Shown here: positions 34,425-45,237 of the stretch, piece by piece | Layout of the letters: each line of letters starts with the position of its first letter | Position numbering within the stretch: the stretch's first letter is position 1 | NCBI GenBank assembly: GCA_029215795.1 | Contig: JARDYH010000006.1 | Location: 25,373,501 to 25,437,500, forward strand | DNA from: Anniella stebbinsi | Taxonomy: Eukaryota; Chordata; Lepidosauria; Squamata; Anniellidae | Direction of reading: 5' to 3' | DNA: 64,000 bases | Position numbers and translations under genes: made by a program | The notes under the pieces: model-generated | Told to the model about the DNA's origin: nothing | Databases searched by the model: none | Seen by the model: the letters and a program-made list of their open reading frames with translations, nothing else

Positions 34425-35326
34425 GATGTATCCCTGGACACTCTACAAAGCTGGGCTTTGTGCAAGAGTGGTGAGAAGAAAGCCATTGCTGGGGGAAAAA
34501 AACTCATATCAAATCGCTTTTGGATTTTGCCAAAAGGCACGTGGGAGACACAGCAAATGTGGAAAAAGTTTCTCTGTTCTGATGAGAACCAAAATTGAAC
34601 TTTTGGGCCTTAGCACCAAATGTTATGTGTTGCGCAAAGCCAACAGTGCTCATCGCCCTGAGAACACATGCCCCTGGTGAAGCATGGTGATGTCAGCATC
34701 ATGTTGAGGGGATGCTTTTCCTTTGCAGGGACTGGGAAGCTGGTCAGAATTGAGGGCAAGATGGATGGAGGCAAATACAGGGCAATTCTGGGGGGAAACC
34801 TGTTTCAGGCTGCAAGGGATCTGGGACTGGGGCAGAGGTTCACCTTCCAGCAGGGCAAAGACCCTAAACACACAGCCAAAGTTGCACTAGAGTGGTTTAG
34901 AAACAAGAACCTGAATGTCATTGAATGAACCAATCAAAGCCCAGACCTCAATCCGATTGAGGATCTGTGGCAAGACTTGAAAATTACTGTTCCCCCACAG
35001 CCACACTATCCAGTATTGCAGGATCCAGATGTGCAAAGCTGGTAGAGATTTACCCAAAAAGACTCATAGCTGTAATTGCTACCAAAGATGCTTCTACCAA
35101 GTATTGACTCAGGGGGATAAATACTTATGCAACCAACAAATGCCAGTTTGTTTTTGTTTACTTAACTTTTGTGCCACAATAACAATATTTTGCACCTTTA
35201 AGTGTTATGTATATCGGGTAAATCCAATAGTAAACATGCCAATTAACTCCATTCTAATTCCAAGTTGTAACACAACAAAATGTGGACAAGTCAAAGGGTG
35301 TGTGTGAATACTTATGCAAGGCTTTG
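34425..35326 (+). pseudogene. Tc1/mariner element, 3' half: transposase remnant and right terminal repeat
   Basis: Frames around 34,430-35,000 give the C-terminal half of a Tc1 transposase: VKHGDVSIMLRGCFS, then GKDPKHTAKVALEWF, then after an in-frame stop NQSPDLNPIEDLWQDLK, which contains the final acidic residue of the DDE triad. The terminal repeat at about 35,105-35,326 ends GCAAGGCTTTG before TA and contains the inner direct-repeat copy expected of Tc1 IR/DR ends. The N-terminal half is absent and frameshifts are present, so it is inactive. Confidence 0.85.
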
Positions 35327-35345
35327 TATGCCTCGTACATATTTT

Positions 35346-35376
<31 letters not shown>
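35346..35376. repeat. (AATC)n microsatellite
   Basis: About eight ATCA/AATC units just right of the Tc1 end. Confidence 0.9.
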
Positions 35377-35377
<1 letters not shown>

Positions 35378-36282
35378 TAAGGAAATAAAAATAAGAGGAT
35401 CCTGTTGGATCAGACAAAAGACCCATCTAGATCTTTCCAACAATGGCCAACTACTACTACTGAAACCCTCCCATTCTTGCTATGTACAACCTATACAGGC
35501 ACCTGTGATATGTAAGGTATAACGCTGTTGCAAATTTTATAAAATGATGCAGGGGCTACTAAACAACTATTTCTGCAGCCCCTGTAACAAATGGATTTTA
35601 AATGGCTGTTGCTCTATGCTTCAATTCAGCACAGAAATAAGAAAAAACAGAATGAGGCATCTCATTGTCTGTATAGGTGATTTCCAGGTGCAACAAGGAG
35701 AAGCCATTTTTAAAATGCCCCTCAGTGTGTAAGTGCTGCTGATGTAGGGTTGCCATACGTCCCAGAAAACCGGGAATGTCCCGATTTCCACGCAATTCAG
35801 AAATGTCCCGACCAGCTGGGCAAGAATCCCAGATTTCTAGTCTGGCCAGCTGATTTCTGGACACCTCCTCCAAAACGGCCGTTTACCCAGCAGAACAGGC
35901 TCCCGTGGCGACTTCCAGCAAGACTTTGCAATTGCAAATAATCTCGTGAGACTTGCTGGAAACGCGCAGCAAAAGACCCCCTGGCTGCAGCTGTGGCTGC
36001 AGCTGCGCAGCAGTAGCAGCAGCCAACGAGGTGGCAAACGAGGCAGCGAATGGGACGAGGAGGAGGAAGAGGTGGCGGACAGAGGACCAAAGAGAAGGGC
36101 CAAGGACAGAGGAGCCACTAGGTTAGCAGAAAAGAAGCAGCAGCAGCGGAGAACAGCCGGATGGCGTGGTGAAGAAAAGAAGGTACATGGCGGCAGGCTT
36201 GCTTTCCTGGCTTACACAGCTGCGGCGGCTTGTTGTTGTTTCCCTTCCTCCCTCCCGTCCGGTGCTATTGTTTTTCCCCCTC

Positions 36283-36480
36283 CCACCTGCGGTTGTTGTC
36301 CTCCCCTCCCTCCCTCCCTTCCTCCCATGGTTGTTGTCCTTCCCCTCCCTCCCTCCCTCCTGCCCGTGGTTGTCTATACGTATGTATAGACAACCTTCCT
36401 CTCGTGTTGTTGTCCTCCCCTCCCTCCCTCCCGTGGTTGTTGTCCTTCCCCTCCCTCTGTCCCGCCCGTGGTTGTCTATA
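36283..36480. repeat. Pyrimidine minisatellite with a 28-bp palindrome
   Basis: Units built on GTGGTTGTTGTCCT plus CCCTCCCT runs repeat about five times. Between units lies the near-perfect palindrome GGTTGTCTATAC...GTATAGACAACC (about 36,369-36,396), whose left half recurs at 36,470. Confidence 0.7.
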
Positions 36481-37464
36481 CTTATGTTTATCCTTTAACA
36501 GACTCATAAAACTACTATATCTGATGAAGTGGATCTTCTCGAAACGGGACTTAACCGGATTCCTGTCAATTATGTATAATTAGATGGATATTATTTGTAT
36601 AGATAAATTGATGTACTATTATTTGATGTAAATTTACTTGGGGTGTAATTACCCAGTGTATTTATGAATATACACTAAAAACTTGGTATGTTTAAAAAGC
36701 ATGTTTTTGTCTATTTTCCTATTACTAATTGGTTGTTACAGCAGCAGGTGAATTCTAACTTCAACTTTAAATTTTGATACTAGTGAGGCCATGTGCTAGC
36801 AGTCACATTTGACTTCTATACTTGCTTGGTATGACATGGTAAAAAAAGATGTAAACAGACATAAAATACCTGTGTAAATTACAGTTAAAAATAACTTTAG
36901 TCCTCTGACTTGACTAGTAGTGATTTCAATTGATGCGGTTGTGTGCTTTGGCACTTTCCATTATTTATCAGAACTGCGGCCTTCTTTCTTGTGGTGTTGT
37001 CCTTTCCTGCCACAATGCTGCATTTCACACAATGCACTGTTCCACATGTTGCTGACCCCCTGCTCTAAGTGTGTGTCTTTTGCACCAGGTTCTTATTGGT
37101 GGATCTCGGGGGATTCTAGCAAAACAAACATACACAACAAATTAGATTCTGCAAGCCTGAAGTCTGCCCACTCTCGGGGTACATGGCAATGTACAGAGTT
37201 TTATAGTAAAAAAAATTGTCATCTCCTGCTCCCAAGGGTGTTACAGCTAAATTAGATAGTGGAGAAAACAAGAGAGCGTGGAAGGAATTCCCAAAGTGGG
37301 GCAAGACGTGGTGGGATGCCTCCCCACTTCTTTTCAGGATGATTATCCCAGTTCTTCCCCTACCCCTCACTCCAACCACTGGATGAGGTAACAAGGGCAG
37401 GGAAGAATTAATGTATGCTAAACTTGGATACTGTTGAAAATGAATATTGACACCTCGAAGGCAA

Positions 37465-38365
37465 TGGTGGCTTTTGTGGGTAGATTTGCAGACAACACAA
37501 AATTGGGTGGGATCGCTAATACCCTGGAAGACAGAAACAAACTCCAAAGTGATTGTGCTAGACTGTGGAGCACTGGGCTGAAAACAACAGAATGACATTT
37601 AATAGGGATGAATGCCAAGTTCTACTCCTAGGAAGAAGAAACCAAATGCACAGTTACAAGATGGGGGATACTTGGCTCAGCAATACGACAAGCGAGAAGG
37701 ATCTTGGAATTGCTGTAGGTCACAAGCTGAATATGAGCCAACAGTGTGATGTGGCTGCAAAAAAAGCAAATTCTATTTTGAGCTGCATTAATAGAAGTAT
37801 TAATGCTCATGTGAGGTACTAGTTCCCCTCTATTTGGCACTGGTTAGGCCCCATCTTGAGTAGCGTCCAGTTTTGGGCACCACACTTCAAGAAGGATGCA
37901 GACAAGCTGGAGTGTGTTAAGAGGAGGGCAACAAGGATGATCAGGGGTCTGGAAACAAAGCCGTTTGAAGAGAGACTGAAAGAACTGGGCATGTTTAGCC
38001 TGGAAAAGAGAAGATTGAAGGGAGACATGATAGCATTCTTTAAATACTTGGAAGGTTCTCACATGGAGGAGGGCCAGGATCTCTTCTTGATAAACCCAGA
38101 GTGCAGGAAACAGAATAATGGGCTCAAGTTACAGGAAGCCAAATTCTGGCTAGACATCAGGAGAAACTTCCTGACTGTTAGAGAAATACGACAATGGAAC
38201 CAATTACCTAGGGAGGTGGTGGGCTCTCCCACACTAGAGGCAGTCAAGAGGCAGCTGGACAGCCATCTGTCAGGGATGCTTTAAGGTGGATTCCTGCATA
38301 GAGCAGGGGGTTGGACTTGATGGCCTTATAGGCCTCTTCCAACTCTTACTATTCTATAATTCTAA
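37465..38365 (+). pseudogene. CR1 LINE, 3' end of ORF2 and 3' UTR
   Basis: Translates, with a stop near 37,820, to the C-terminal part of CR1 [38 protein letters not shown], then [20 protein letters not shown] and RQWNQLPREVVGSPTLEAVK. Ends with CR1-type tail ATTCTATAATTCTAA. 5'-truncated, inactive. Confidence 0.9.
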
Positions 38366-38829
38366 TTTTAATACTGTTTGAACCACTTAAGTCTTTCTTC
38401 GTCTTGATTTCAGAATAGCAAGGCATCTGTCATCCTTTTCTGCCAATATTCTTTGATCAATAGATCTCTCCATTCAACCCAGACGGGCAGTATCTGGCAA
38501 AAGTCATGCTCCCCTCTGCTGTTCTGCTGTGCCCTGATACAGAGCCCTCAGCTATACTAGCCTGCCCTACTGCAGACTCCTCAAACTACTTTGGCTACTC
38601 TTGCAGATTTTCCAACTGTTCTGGCCTGCCCTATCACAGACCCTGTGACTATTCTTGCCTGCCCTAAAACAGAAGTGTTGGAAGTGCCAAGTTAATGATG
38701 GTTATTTTATTAATGTTTATGTATTCTGAGATATGTCAAATGACTTATGTATTTTAAATGCAAAAATAAATAAATAAATAAATTTTAAAAATTGTCCCAT
38801 TTTTGAGGATTCAGAATATGGCAACCCTA

Positions 38830-40779
38830 TGCTCATGGATTTCTCCATTGATTACTATGATCTTATTATAGCAGCGATTGGACACCATCATGTCCACCCA
38901 GGAACAAAAGGTAGCAACAAAGAGAGGAGTTCCTGCTCTTTCTAACTCATGTAACATATTTATATTATTGAGTTTCAGGCAGAGCAATCCTATGGCTTCT
39001 CAGACGGTGTCTGAGACATTGGATGGTGTGGATTCCACTACCAGCCCAAGGACATGGATACAGCTCTGGCCTTAGGGGTGGGAATCCAAATGCAGATTTT
39101 CCAGCCCCCACACCTCTTGTAGCTGCCATGGAAAGCACCATGGTGGTTTGGATACCTAGAAGAGGTTGGGGAGGATGAAAAGGGGACATTTTGGTTGGGA
39201 GGGAGGAGAAGAAGCCTGGATCCATTTGATCCAAACACTTCTTCATTGCTGTTCCCACCCACTGCCTGGTATGACAGCTAGATGGGCTGAGAGGCCCATC
39301 TAGCTGACTTTTTTTTAAAAATGGAGGAACCGGAGGGTGTAAAAGCCTCCATCCATCCTCCTCCTGCCCTGCCCGGCTTTGGCCAACAGGGCTTTGGATA
39401 GATAGAGTGCTCAAGATTGGAACCCTCTGTTTGTCGCGTGTCAATTCTTTAAGATTGCACTCTAAATATTTTTAAAATACCCTAATGAAAATTTCAATGC
39501 CAATTCAGTCCTATATACCCATATTGCAGGTTGGGGAAACTGAGACTGAGATAAAATGGCATGTTGCAGGTTGGGAATCGGGCAGAGGCTGAGAAAGTTG
39601 CAGCAAAGGTCAGTTCACAGTTGTACAAAGATGTTTTGAGCCCCATTGATCAGATTCGCATGATCACTGCAGCCCACCATGGCTTATTTAAACCATGGCC
39701 AATCGCAGCATCACACTGCCTATTCAAGTCCCAGTCACGGTTTGTCATGTCATCTAAACCTGGCATGAGGGGTTGTTGGGGGTTAAACAATCCTCAAATA
39801 ACTCATAGTCTGTTGTAGGGTTATTTGAGGGTTGTTTACCCCTCAAACAACCCATTGCCTGGGATTGGAAGACACAAAAAAACATGGTAGCAATCACCCA
39901 CCCACTCGGGGGTTGAATATTCAAAATGGCCACCCACACGTCTTGCAACCCACTGTGGCTTAAATAACTCATGGTGGGCTGCGGTGATCATGCAATCTGG
40001 CCCACTGATTTGCATGCAGCTACTTTGCATTTTGAAGTTTCTAAAAACTCTGACAAGTTATTTTCCCCCACAAAAAGACGAATCTGAGTTAGAAAGACCA
40101 GGAGCTCATCTCTTTGCGGGTATAGTGAATACCACCGGTATCTAATTCTGAATTAATGATACATGGGCCTTGACTAATCTCAGGTCTAGCAGCAGCTTCC
40201 TGTTTCCTGTCCAACCTCAGGATACTGGGAGGCTCCCTATATCACAAGCCAAACAGGAAACCCGTCCAGCTGTACTTGGTGGGGACCCTTCCCCCATTCA
40301 CAGGCCACATCATTTCCTGGATTTTGACTTTTTACAGGGTCTTTGAAAAACACATTTTGATTTTCTTGCCTTATGCCCACAGAGAGAGTGCTGAACACAA
40401 GCTAAACTGAACTCTGTGTTCTGGGCCAAAATCATGTGTCAGGTTCAAGAAATCATGAAGTTGTCTCAAAATCATTGTTTGTTTCTGGTTTGCAGAGTGG
40501 GAGTTCATTGTTTTTGGTTTTTGGTTTCCCCTCACTCTTCTGGATGCATCAAGATAGACACTACAGTGAAACTCCCCTCTCCCCCAAAGCAGCAAAGCAC
40601 ACAGCATCTAAAACAACAACAACAACAACAACAAACACACCACTCAGCGCCCTAGTTTTACACAAAATATTGACTTTATATTGGCATCTAGTAATCCTAA
40701 AGCAAGTTCAAATATGCAAACTATGTGGCAACAGTTAGCAGTCATATAGCACATTCAGGCTACACTTTACAGTATTTCC

Positions 40780-40780
<1 letters not shown>
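38830..40780. other. Intergenic, no gene; inverted HTG-like words only
   Basis: Contains the words CACCATGGCTTATTTAAACC and, inverted, AACCCACTGTGGCTTAAATA near 39,675 and 39,945, suggesting a diverged inverted repeat with AACCCTCAAATAAC-type arms at about 39,780-39,850. A (CAA)n tract is at 40,613-40,634. No gene was recognised. Confidence 0.35.

Positions 40781-40782
<2 letters not shown>

Positions 40783-40818
<36 letters not shown>
40783..40818. repeat. (AT)18 microsatellite
   Basis: Uninterrupted AT dinucleotides. Confidence 0.95.
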
Positions 40819-40821
<3 letters not shown>

Positions 40822-41344
40822 TGTACAAGACTCCCTTAGAAGTTACTATTAAGAAACACATTCAGACAAAAATACAAACGCAGCAGGACTTGCAGCTGAT
40901 CTACCCATGGTTACTGAGCATGCACAGGATTACAGTCTTAATCAGTAAATGAATCAAGTAATATAGTTGATTAATCATGGTAACAAATTTTAATCAGTGA
41001 AATTAAGGGATAGCTTTTTAAAAATATGTATATCTTGCTTCTGGTGTGTGTTACTGTAATAAACAAGAAACTTAAAAAGATGGGCTTTCTGTCCAACAGA
41101 TGGCTGCTTTTAAACATTTTTTCATGCTTCCTTCAATATCTAAAAAAATTGCTTACAGTGAGGTTTTGATAATATACAAATACATATAACCAGTAAAAGG
41201 GCAGAATGATTTGCTCAACTAAAAAAAAGTCTTTAATTTATTACCAGGCATTTTTTTAAAAAGTGTATCCATTTTTGTCTGAGGCATCAGGCACAGCACA
41301 AATGTAAACACAGCCAATTAGTTTTTCCTAGAACACTTTCAGTG

Positions 41345-41425
41345 CAGCCATATACGTCTACTCAGATGTAAGTCCTATTAAGTTAAATGGAACTTACTCC
41401 CAGGGGATTGCAGGCATAATTTTTT
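41345..41425 (+). repeat. Squamate-type dispersed retroposon fragment
   Basis: Wording CTACTCAGATGTAAGTCCTA...ACTTACTCCCAGGGGATTGCAG recurs in weaker form at about 55,978-56,030 and 56,965-57,015. Class not determined. Confidence 0.4.
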
Positions 41426-41678
41426 ACCCCCACACAAAGACCAGGTGGAGAAGGAGAAATGACTTGCCCTCTGTAGCTGAGCCATTACTGCTGCCGGTGC
41501 GGCCACAGCTCCAGGACCAGGCCGGGGCTCCACAGGTCCAGGCCACCATGGTTCTAGGGCCAAGCTGGGGCTCCAGGCCTCAGCCAGGCCATCTGCAGCC
41601 ACACGCCTGGCCAACAAGCCTGGCCGGGCTGCGGCTCTAGGGCCTGGCCAGGCCAGGCTACCCGCTGGCTGACTCACT

Positions 41679-42164
41679 CACCTACCCAATGTGCCAGACT
41701 GTGGCTCCAGTCAGGGCCAGGCCAGGCCAGCCAGGCTGGCCAGCCAATGTCACGCACCAGGCTACATCAGACCAGGCCTGGCCAGGATGCCTACTGCTGC
41801 CTGCCACCATCTACTGCCCACGGGGTCACCACCACTGCATGGGCAACTGCGGCCAGTCGCCCCCTCACCTGTTCCATAATTCTCTAGTCTTACGAGACTT
41901 CCAGGAACCGATCCTGGAAGTCTTGTGAGATTAGAGAATTCTGGGACAGGTGAGGCGGCAACTGACTGGCCAAGTGCGGTGGCCATATGGCCACTGGCAG
42001 CCACATGGGTATCGGCAGTGGCTGCGCAGCCAGCGGTGGACAGCCTGGCCAGGCCTGGCACTGCAGCCGTGGCCTGGCCTGTGCCATTGGCTGGCCAGTT
42101 GGGCGGAGGCAGGTGGCCTGGCCTGGCCCTGGCTGGAGCCACAGTCTGGCATGTTGGGCAGGTG
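41679..42164 (+). mobile_element. GGCC-rich fold-back element (about 486 bp)
   Basis: Outer arms CACCTACCCAATGTGCCAGA and its inverted partner ending GGGCAGGTG enclose GGCCAGGCCAGGC-type tracts. The centre (about 41,873-41,945) is a 33-bp-arm hairpin around TTCCAGGA-ACCGA-TCCTGGAA. Similar GGCC-rich sequence extends left to about 41,440. No coding. Confidence 0.7.
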
Positions 42165-42846
42165 CGCAGCCTGGCCTGAGCAGGGAAGCGCAAATCCTCC
42201 CAGCTCAGCAATGCAAGCAGGCATGGGGGTTGGTGGTTGCACATTTGCTGGCCTCCGGAAAATGCATAGATCACCCATGCCATTTGCGTGGCTAGGAGGT
42301 TATCTGCACGTGCAGACATGTAAAACTTCCAGATATTTTGAAGCCATGGAACAAAAACAGTTTTTTTTCTGGGGGTTTATTTATTTATTTATTTTGAAAA
42401 AACAATTTTTTGGAAAAATTGAAAAAAAATGCAATATTAGCACTTTTTACAGGTTGAAAGTCACTTTGTTATTTTAGGAACATAAAATGTAGTTATGTAC
42501 AAGTTGGCTTAGCACTCAATTATCATATTTGGTATATCAGAAGTATACATGTTACATTTTTTACCTTTTTTAAAAAAAAAGCAATGGAGCTACAAGCTTC
42601 TGAACTGTAAAGAAATCTGAACTGTAAGAACCTCTTTGGTTTTGCCAGTTTATGAGGAGCAGGCAAAATGCAAACAAACAAACAAAAAAAACCCCACACA
42701 CAGAAGAAACCATCAATATTAGTAACAAGGAAAATAATTTATGTCTCCACTAGTAGTGTCAAGCAGACATAAAGCATCCATTCCCATCAAAAGAACTGAG
42801 AAAAAAGGGGGGCCAAGGTTCAATGAATATGCATGAAATTTAATCA

Positions 42847-43201
42847 GGTCCCCTCTACAAGGATTCGCTTTTGCGCCTGGTTAGGCGATTATGCGCATAA
42901 TCGCTGAAGCGCATTTACACCTAATACCTCTGCACGAGAGGCGGCGAGAGGCGGCGAAGCGCATTAACGGATGTCCAAAATGCGCTTTCCAAGTAGTTAA
43001 TGCGCATAAGCGCTTGTTCACATAGTCAAAATGCGCTTTAACGGCTGGAGCAAAATAAAACTCGCGATTTAACGCGCATTCGATAATGCGCATAATCGGA
43101 GAGATAACGCGCCTCTACGCCCGATTTGCGCTCCGTTCTTGTAGAGGTAAATTTTTTAAAGCGCCTTGAAAGAGCTTTAAACCTCTCTTGTAGAGGCAGC
43201 C
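42847..43201 (-). mobile_element. MITE-A copy 7 (355 bp, target duplication TCA)
   Basis: Starts GGTCCCCTCTACAAGG, ends CTTGTAGAGGCAGCC, flanked by TCA at 844-846 and 202-204. One of the best-preserved copies, with all internal GCGCAT words. Confidence 0.92.
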
Positions 43202-44129
43202 TCAGTCTCATTTTCTGAGCTATAGCTATCACTATCAGTTTCAGTCTCTGCTTCAATGGCAGTGCCCCTTAGAGGCAGAAATGCATCTTGCTCTTGTATC
43301 TGAGAGCTGTAGTCTCAGTTTGCAACCTAGGACTGGCTTGTCCTCAGAGGTGTACAGAAATTGTAATAATCTGTTACTGTGCATAGGTTTTAGAAATCAT
43401 TTGGAGAAGTAAATATATAAACATCTTGTCTTAAACATTTTATGCATCATGCTAAAATAAAACATTCCATAATCCATTTTTTCTTCATTTTTTCCCCAAT
43501 TTTTCAGAAAAAACAACAAAAAAGGGCTTCGGGGAAAAAAATGGGAAAAAATGTTTTCCCCCCGAATTTTCCTATTTTTTTTCTGGGCCTTCACATCTCT
43601 AGCAGATATTCCCCAGCTAGGCTAATGGTGAAGGTGATCTGGTCACTTTCCCGAGGCCTGGAAACACGCAACCTGCACCCAGCTTCCCTGGAGGTTTTTA
43701 AATAAATTCAAAATCCCCCCCTGGAACCCCCAAGGGCACAAAAACATAGAGATTTCTGGGGAAAACTGGCCATTTGGTCACCATAGTATTTTTTTTTTTA
43801 AAAAAGCAACCGGAGTTGCTTCAGAGCACCAAAAGGGTCAAAATTAGCTCACACTTGTGACTCAAAGGGCCCAAAAGGTTTCAAGATGGCCACCATTTTG
43901 TTAGGTTTTTTTTTTAGAATTTTGGGTGGCAGCAGAAGATAGTAGCAGGACAGTGTCCTGTATGTTGTCCATCCCTGACATTCATAAACAATAAACTTCA
44001 CATGTTCCTTGCAACATTTATTTATTTATTCAAAACATTTATTGACCACCTTCAATGCAGAAGCCCTTGCAAAGTGGCTTACAACAATAAAATACATAAA
44101 AACAGTTAAAATACTAAAAGCAATTAAAG
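43202..44129. other. Intergenic, no gene
   Basis: A/T-rich stretch. About 44,010-44,125 reads like the tail of a sauropsid retroposon (CCTTGCAAAGTGGCTTACAA followed by an A-rich end), into which fold-back element P copy 4 was inserted. Confidence 0.4.
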
Positions 44130-44449
44130 TAGGGTGACCAGATAAAATCCAGGTCAGGGCTCATGTAACTTTAACAGTTGTAGAGAAAAGGGAATTTCAG
44201 CCAGTGTCATTTGTATGCAATTAGTCCCTGGTGAAATTTCCTCTTCATCACAACAGTTAAAGTTGCATGGGCCCTGCTTTCTTTTGTATATGGTCACTCT
44301 AGTATAGTGCATGCACCTTTAACTGTTGTGATGAAGAAGGAATATCACCAGGAACTAATTGCCTACAAATGACACTGGCTGAAATGCCCTTTTCTCTACA
44401 ACGGTTAAAGTTACATGAGCCCTGACCTGGATTTTATCTGGTCAGCCTA
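44130..44449 (+). mobile_element. hAT-type fold-back element P, copy 4 (320 bp, 8-bp target duplication)
   Basis: Ends TAGGGTGACCAGATAAAATC and GATTTTATCTGGTCAGCCTA, halves inverted copies. Perfect AATTAAAG duplication at 44,122-44,129 and 44,450-44,457. Confidence 0.9.
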
Positions 44450-44595
44450 AATTAAAGCAAACAAAACAGAATAGCATTTATTAAATTTAAGCATTTATTA
44501 AATTAAAGCAAACATAATAGTCTAGTATTTTGAATCACACATGGTTGGTATAGCTGCGATACCTCAGCTTGGCCTGTTGAACTTTGCCTGTTTTG

Positions 44596-44940
44596 GGCCT
44601 CATCTACAAGAATTCGCCTTTACGCCTGGTTAGGCGATTATGCGCATATTCGCAGAAGCGCATTTACGCCTAATACCTCTGTACGAGAGGCGGCGAAGCG
44701 CATTACTGGATGACCGAAATGCGATTTAAACTGTTGACATGCGGAGAATCGCTTGTTCACATAGTCAAAATGCGCTTTAATGGCCAGAGCAAAATAAAAC
44801 TCGCTATTTAACGTGCATTTGATAATGCGCATAATCGGAGAGAAAACGCGCCTCTACGCCCGATTTGCGCTCCATTCTTGTAGAGGTAAATTTTTTAATG
44901 CGCCTTGAAAGAGCTTTAAATGCCTCTTGTAGAGGCAGCC
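44596..44940 (-). mobile_element. MITE-A copy 8 (345 bp, target duplication TTG)
   Basis: Starts GGCCTCATCTACAAG, ends CTTGTAGAGGCAGCC, flanked by TTG at 593-595 and 941-943. Confidence 0.9.
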
Positions 44941-44984
44941 TTGGACTTTGCCCATTCAGGAATAAATCGAAACAGAAACTAAAA

Positions 44985-45105
44985 ACTGTGGCCTCAGGGC
45001 GAGAGAGAAGCAGGACGGGGATGATGTCATGTGAGCCCAGCACTGAAGAAGTGGAGCAAATTCGAGGTGGGTGTGCTTAAAACCGCCCGTGTGATAACGA
45101 CCTTA
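44985..45105 (+). repeat. MITE-B right-end fragment
   Basis: GAGAAGCAGGACGGGGATGA and TGTCATGTGAGCCC match the right part of MITE-B copies 2 and 5 (GCAGGACAAGGATGACGTCA). Ends in GTGTGATAACGACC, a variant terminus. Confidence 0.45.
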
Positions 45106-45186
45106 GACTGACATCAATTCCTTGGATAATTTTGGATCAGATTATAAATAATTCAATCTGTAAACACGTTGAAAAAAATGCAGTGA

Positions 45187-45231
45187 TTAGAATCATATAG
45201 AATCATAGAATAGTAGAGTTGTAAGGGGCCA
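45187..45231 (-). repeat. CR1 3' tail fragment
   Basis: AATCATATAGAATCATAGAA followed by TAGTAGAGTTGTAAGGGGCC is the inverted 3' tail of CR1 seen at 38,325-38,360 and 60,803. It directly abuts the Harbinger block. Confidence 0.6.
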
Positions 45232-45237
45232 GGAGAG

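Larger units (their letters stand above)
35745..38829 (+). mobile_element. hAT-type element S, 3,085 bp, with a CR1 3' end inside
   Basis: Starts TAGGGTTGCCATAC at 35,745 and ends ATATGGCAACCCTA at 38,829, a 13-bp inverted match. Flanking 8-mers TGCTGATG (35,737-744) and TGCTCATG (38,830-837) agree at 7 of 8 positions, a hAT-sized duplication. The interior has a GC-rich left part with a pyrimidine minisatellite, then a CR1 fragment. No hAT transposase motif was recognised. A 147-codon basic/acidic frame at 35,946-36,389 has no known domain. Confidence 0.75.

Noticed and set aside
35946..36389. hAT transposase in element S
   Set aside because: The frame has only low-complexity basic and acidic runs followed by a pyrimidine minisatellite; none of the hAT dimerisation or catalytic motifs are visible.
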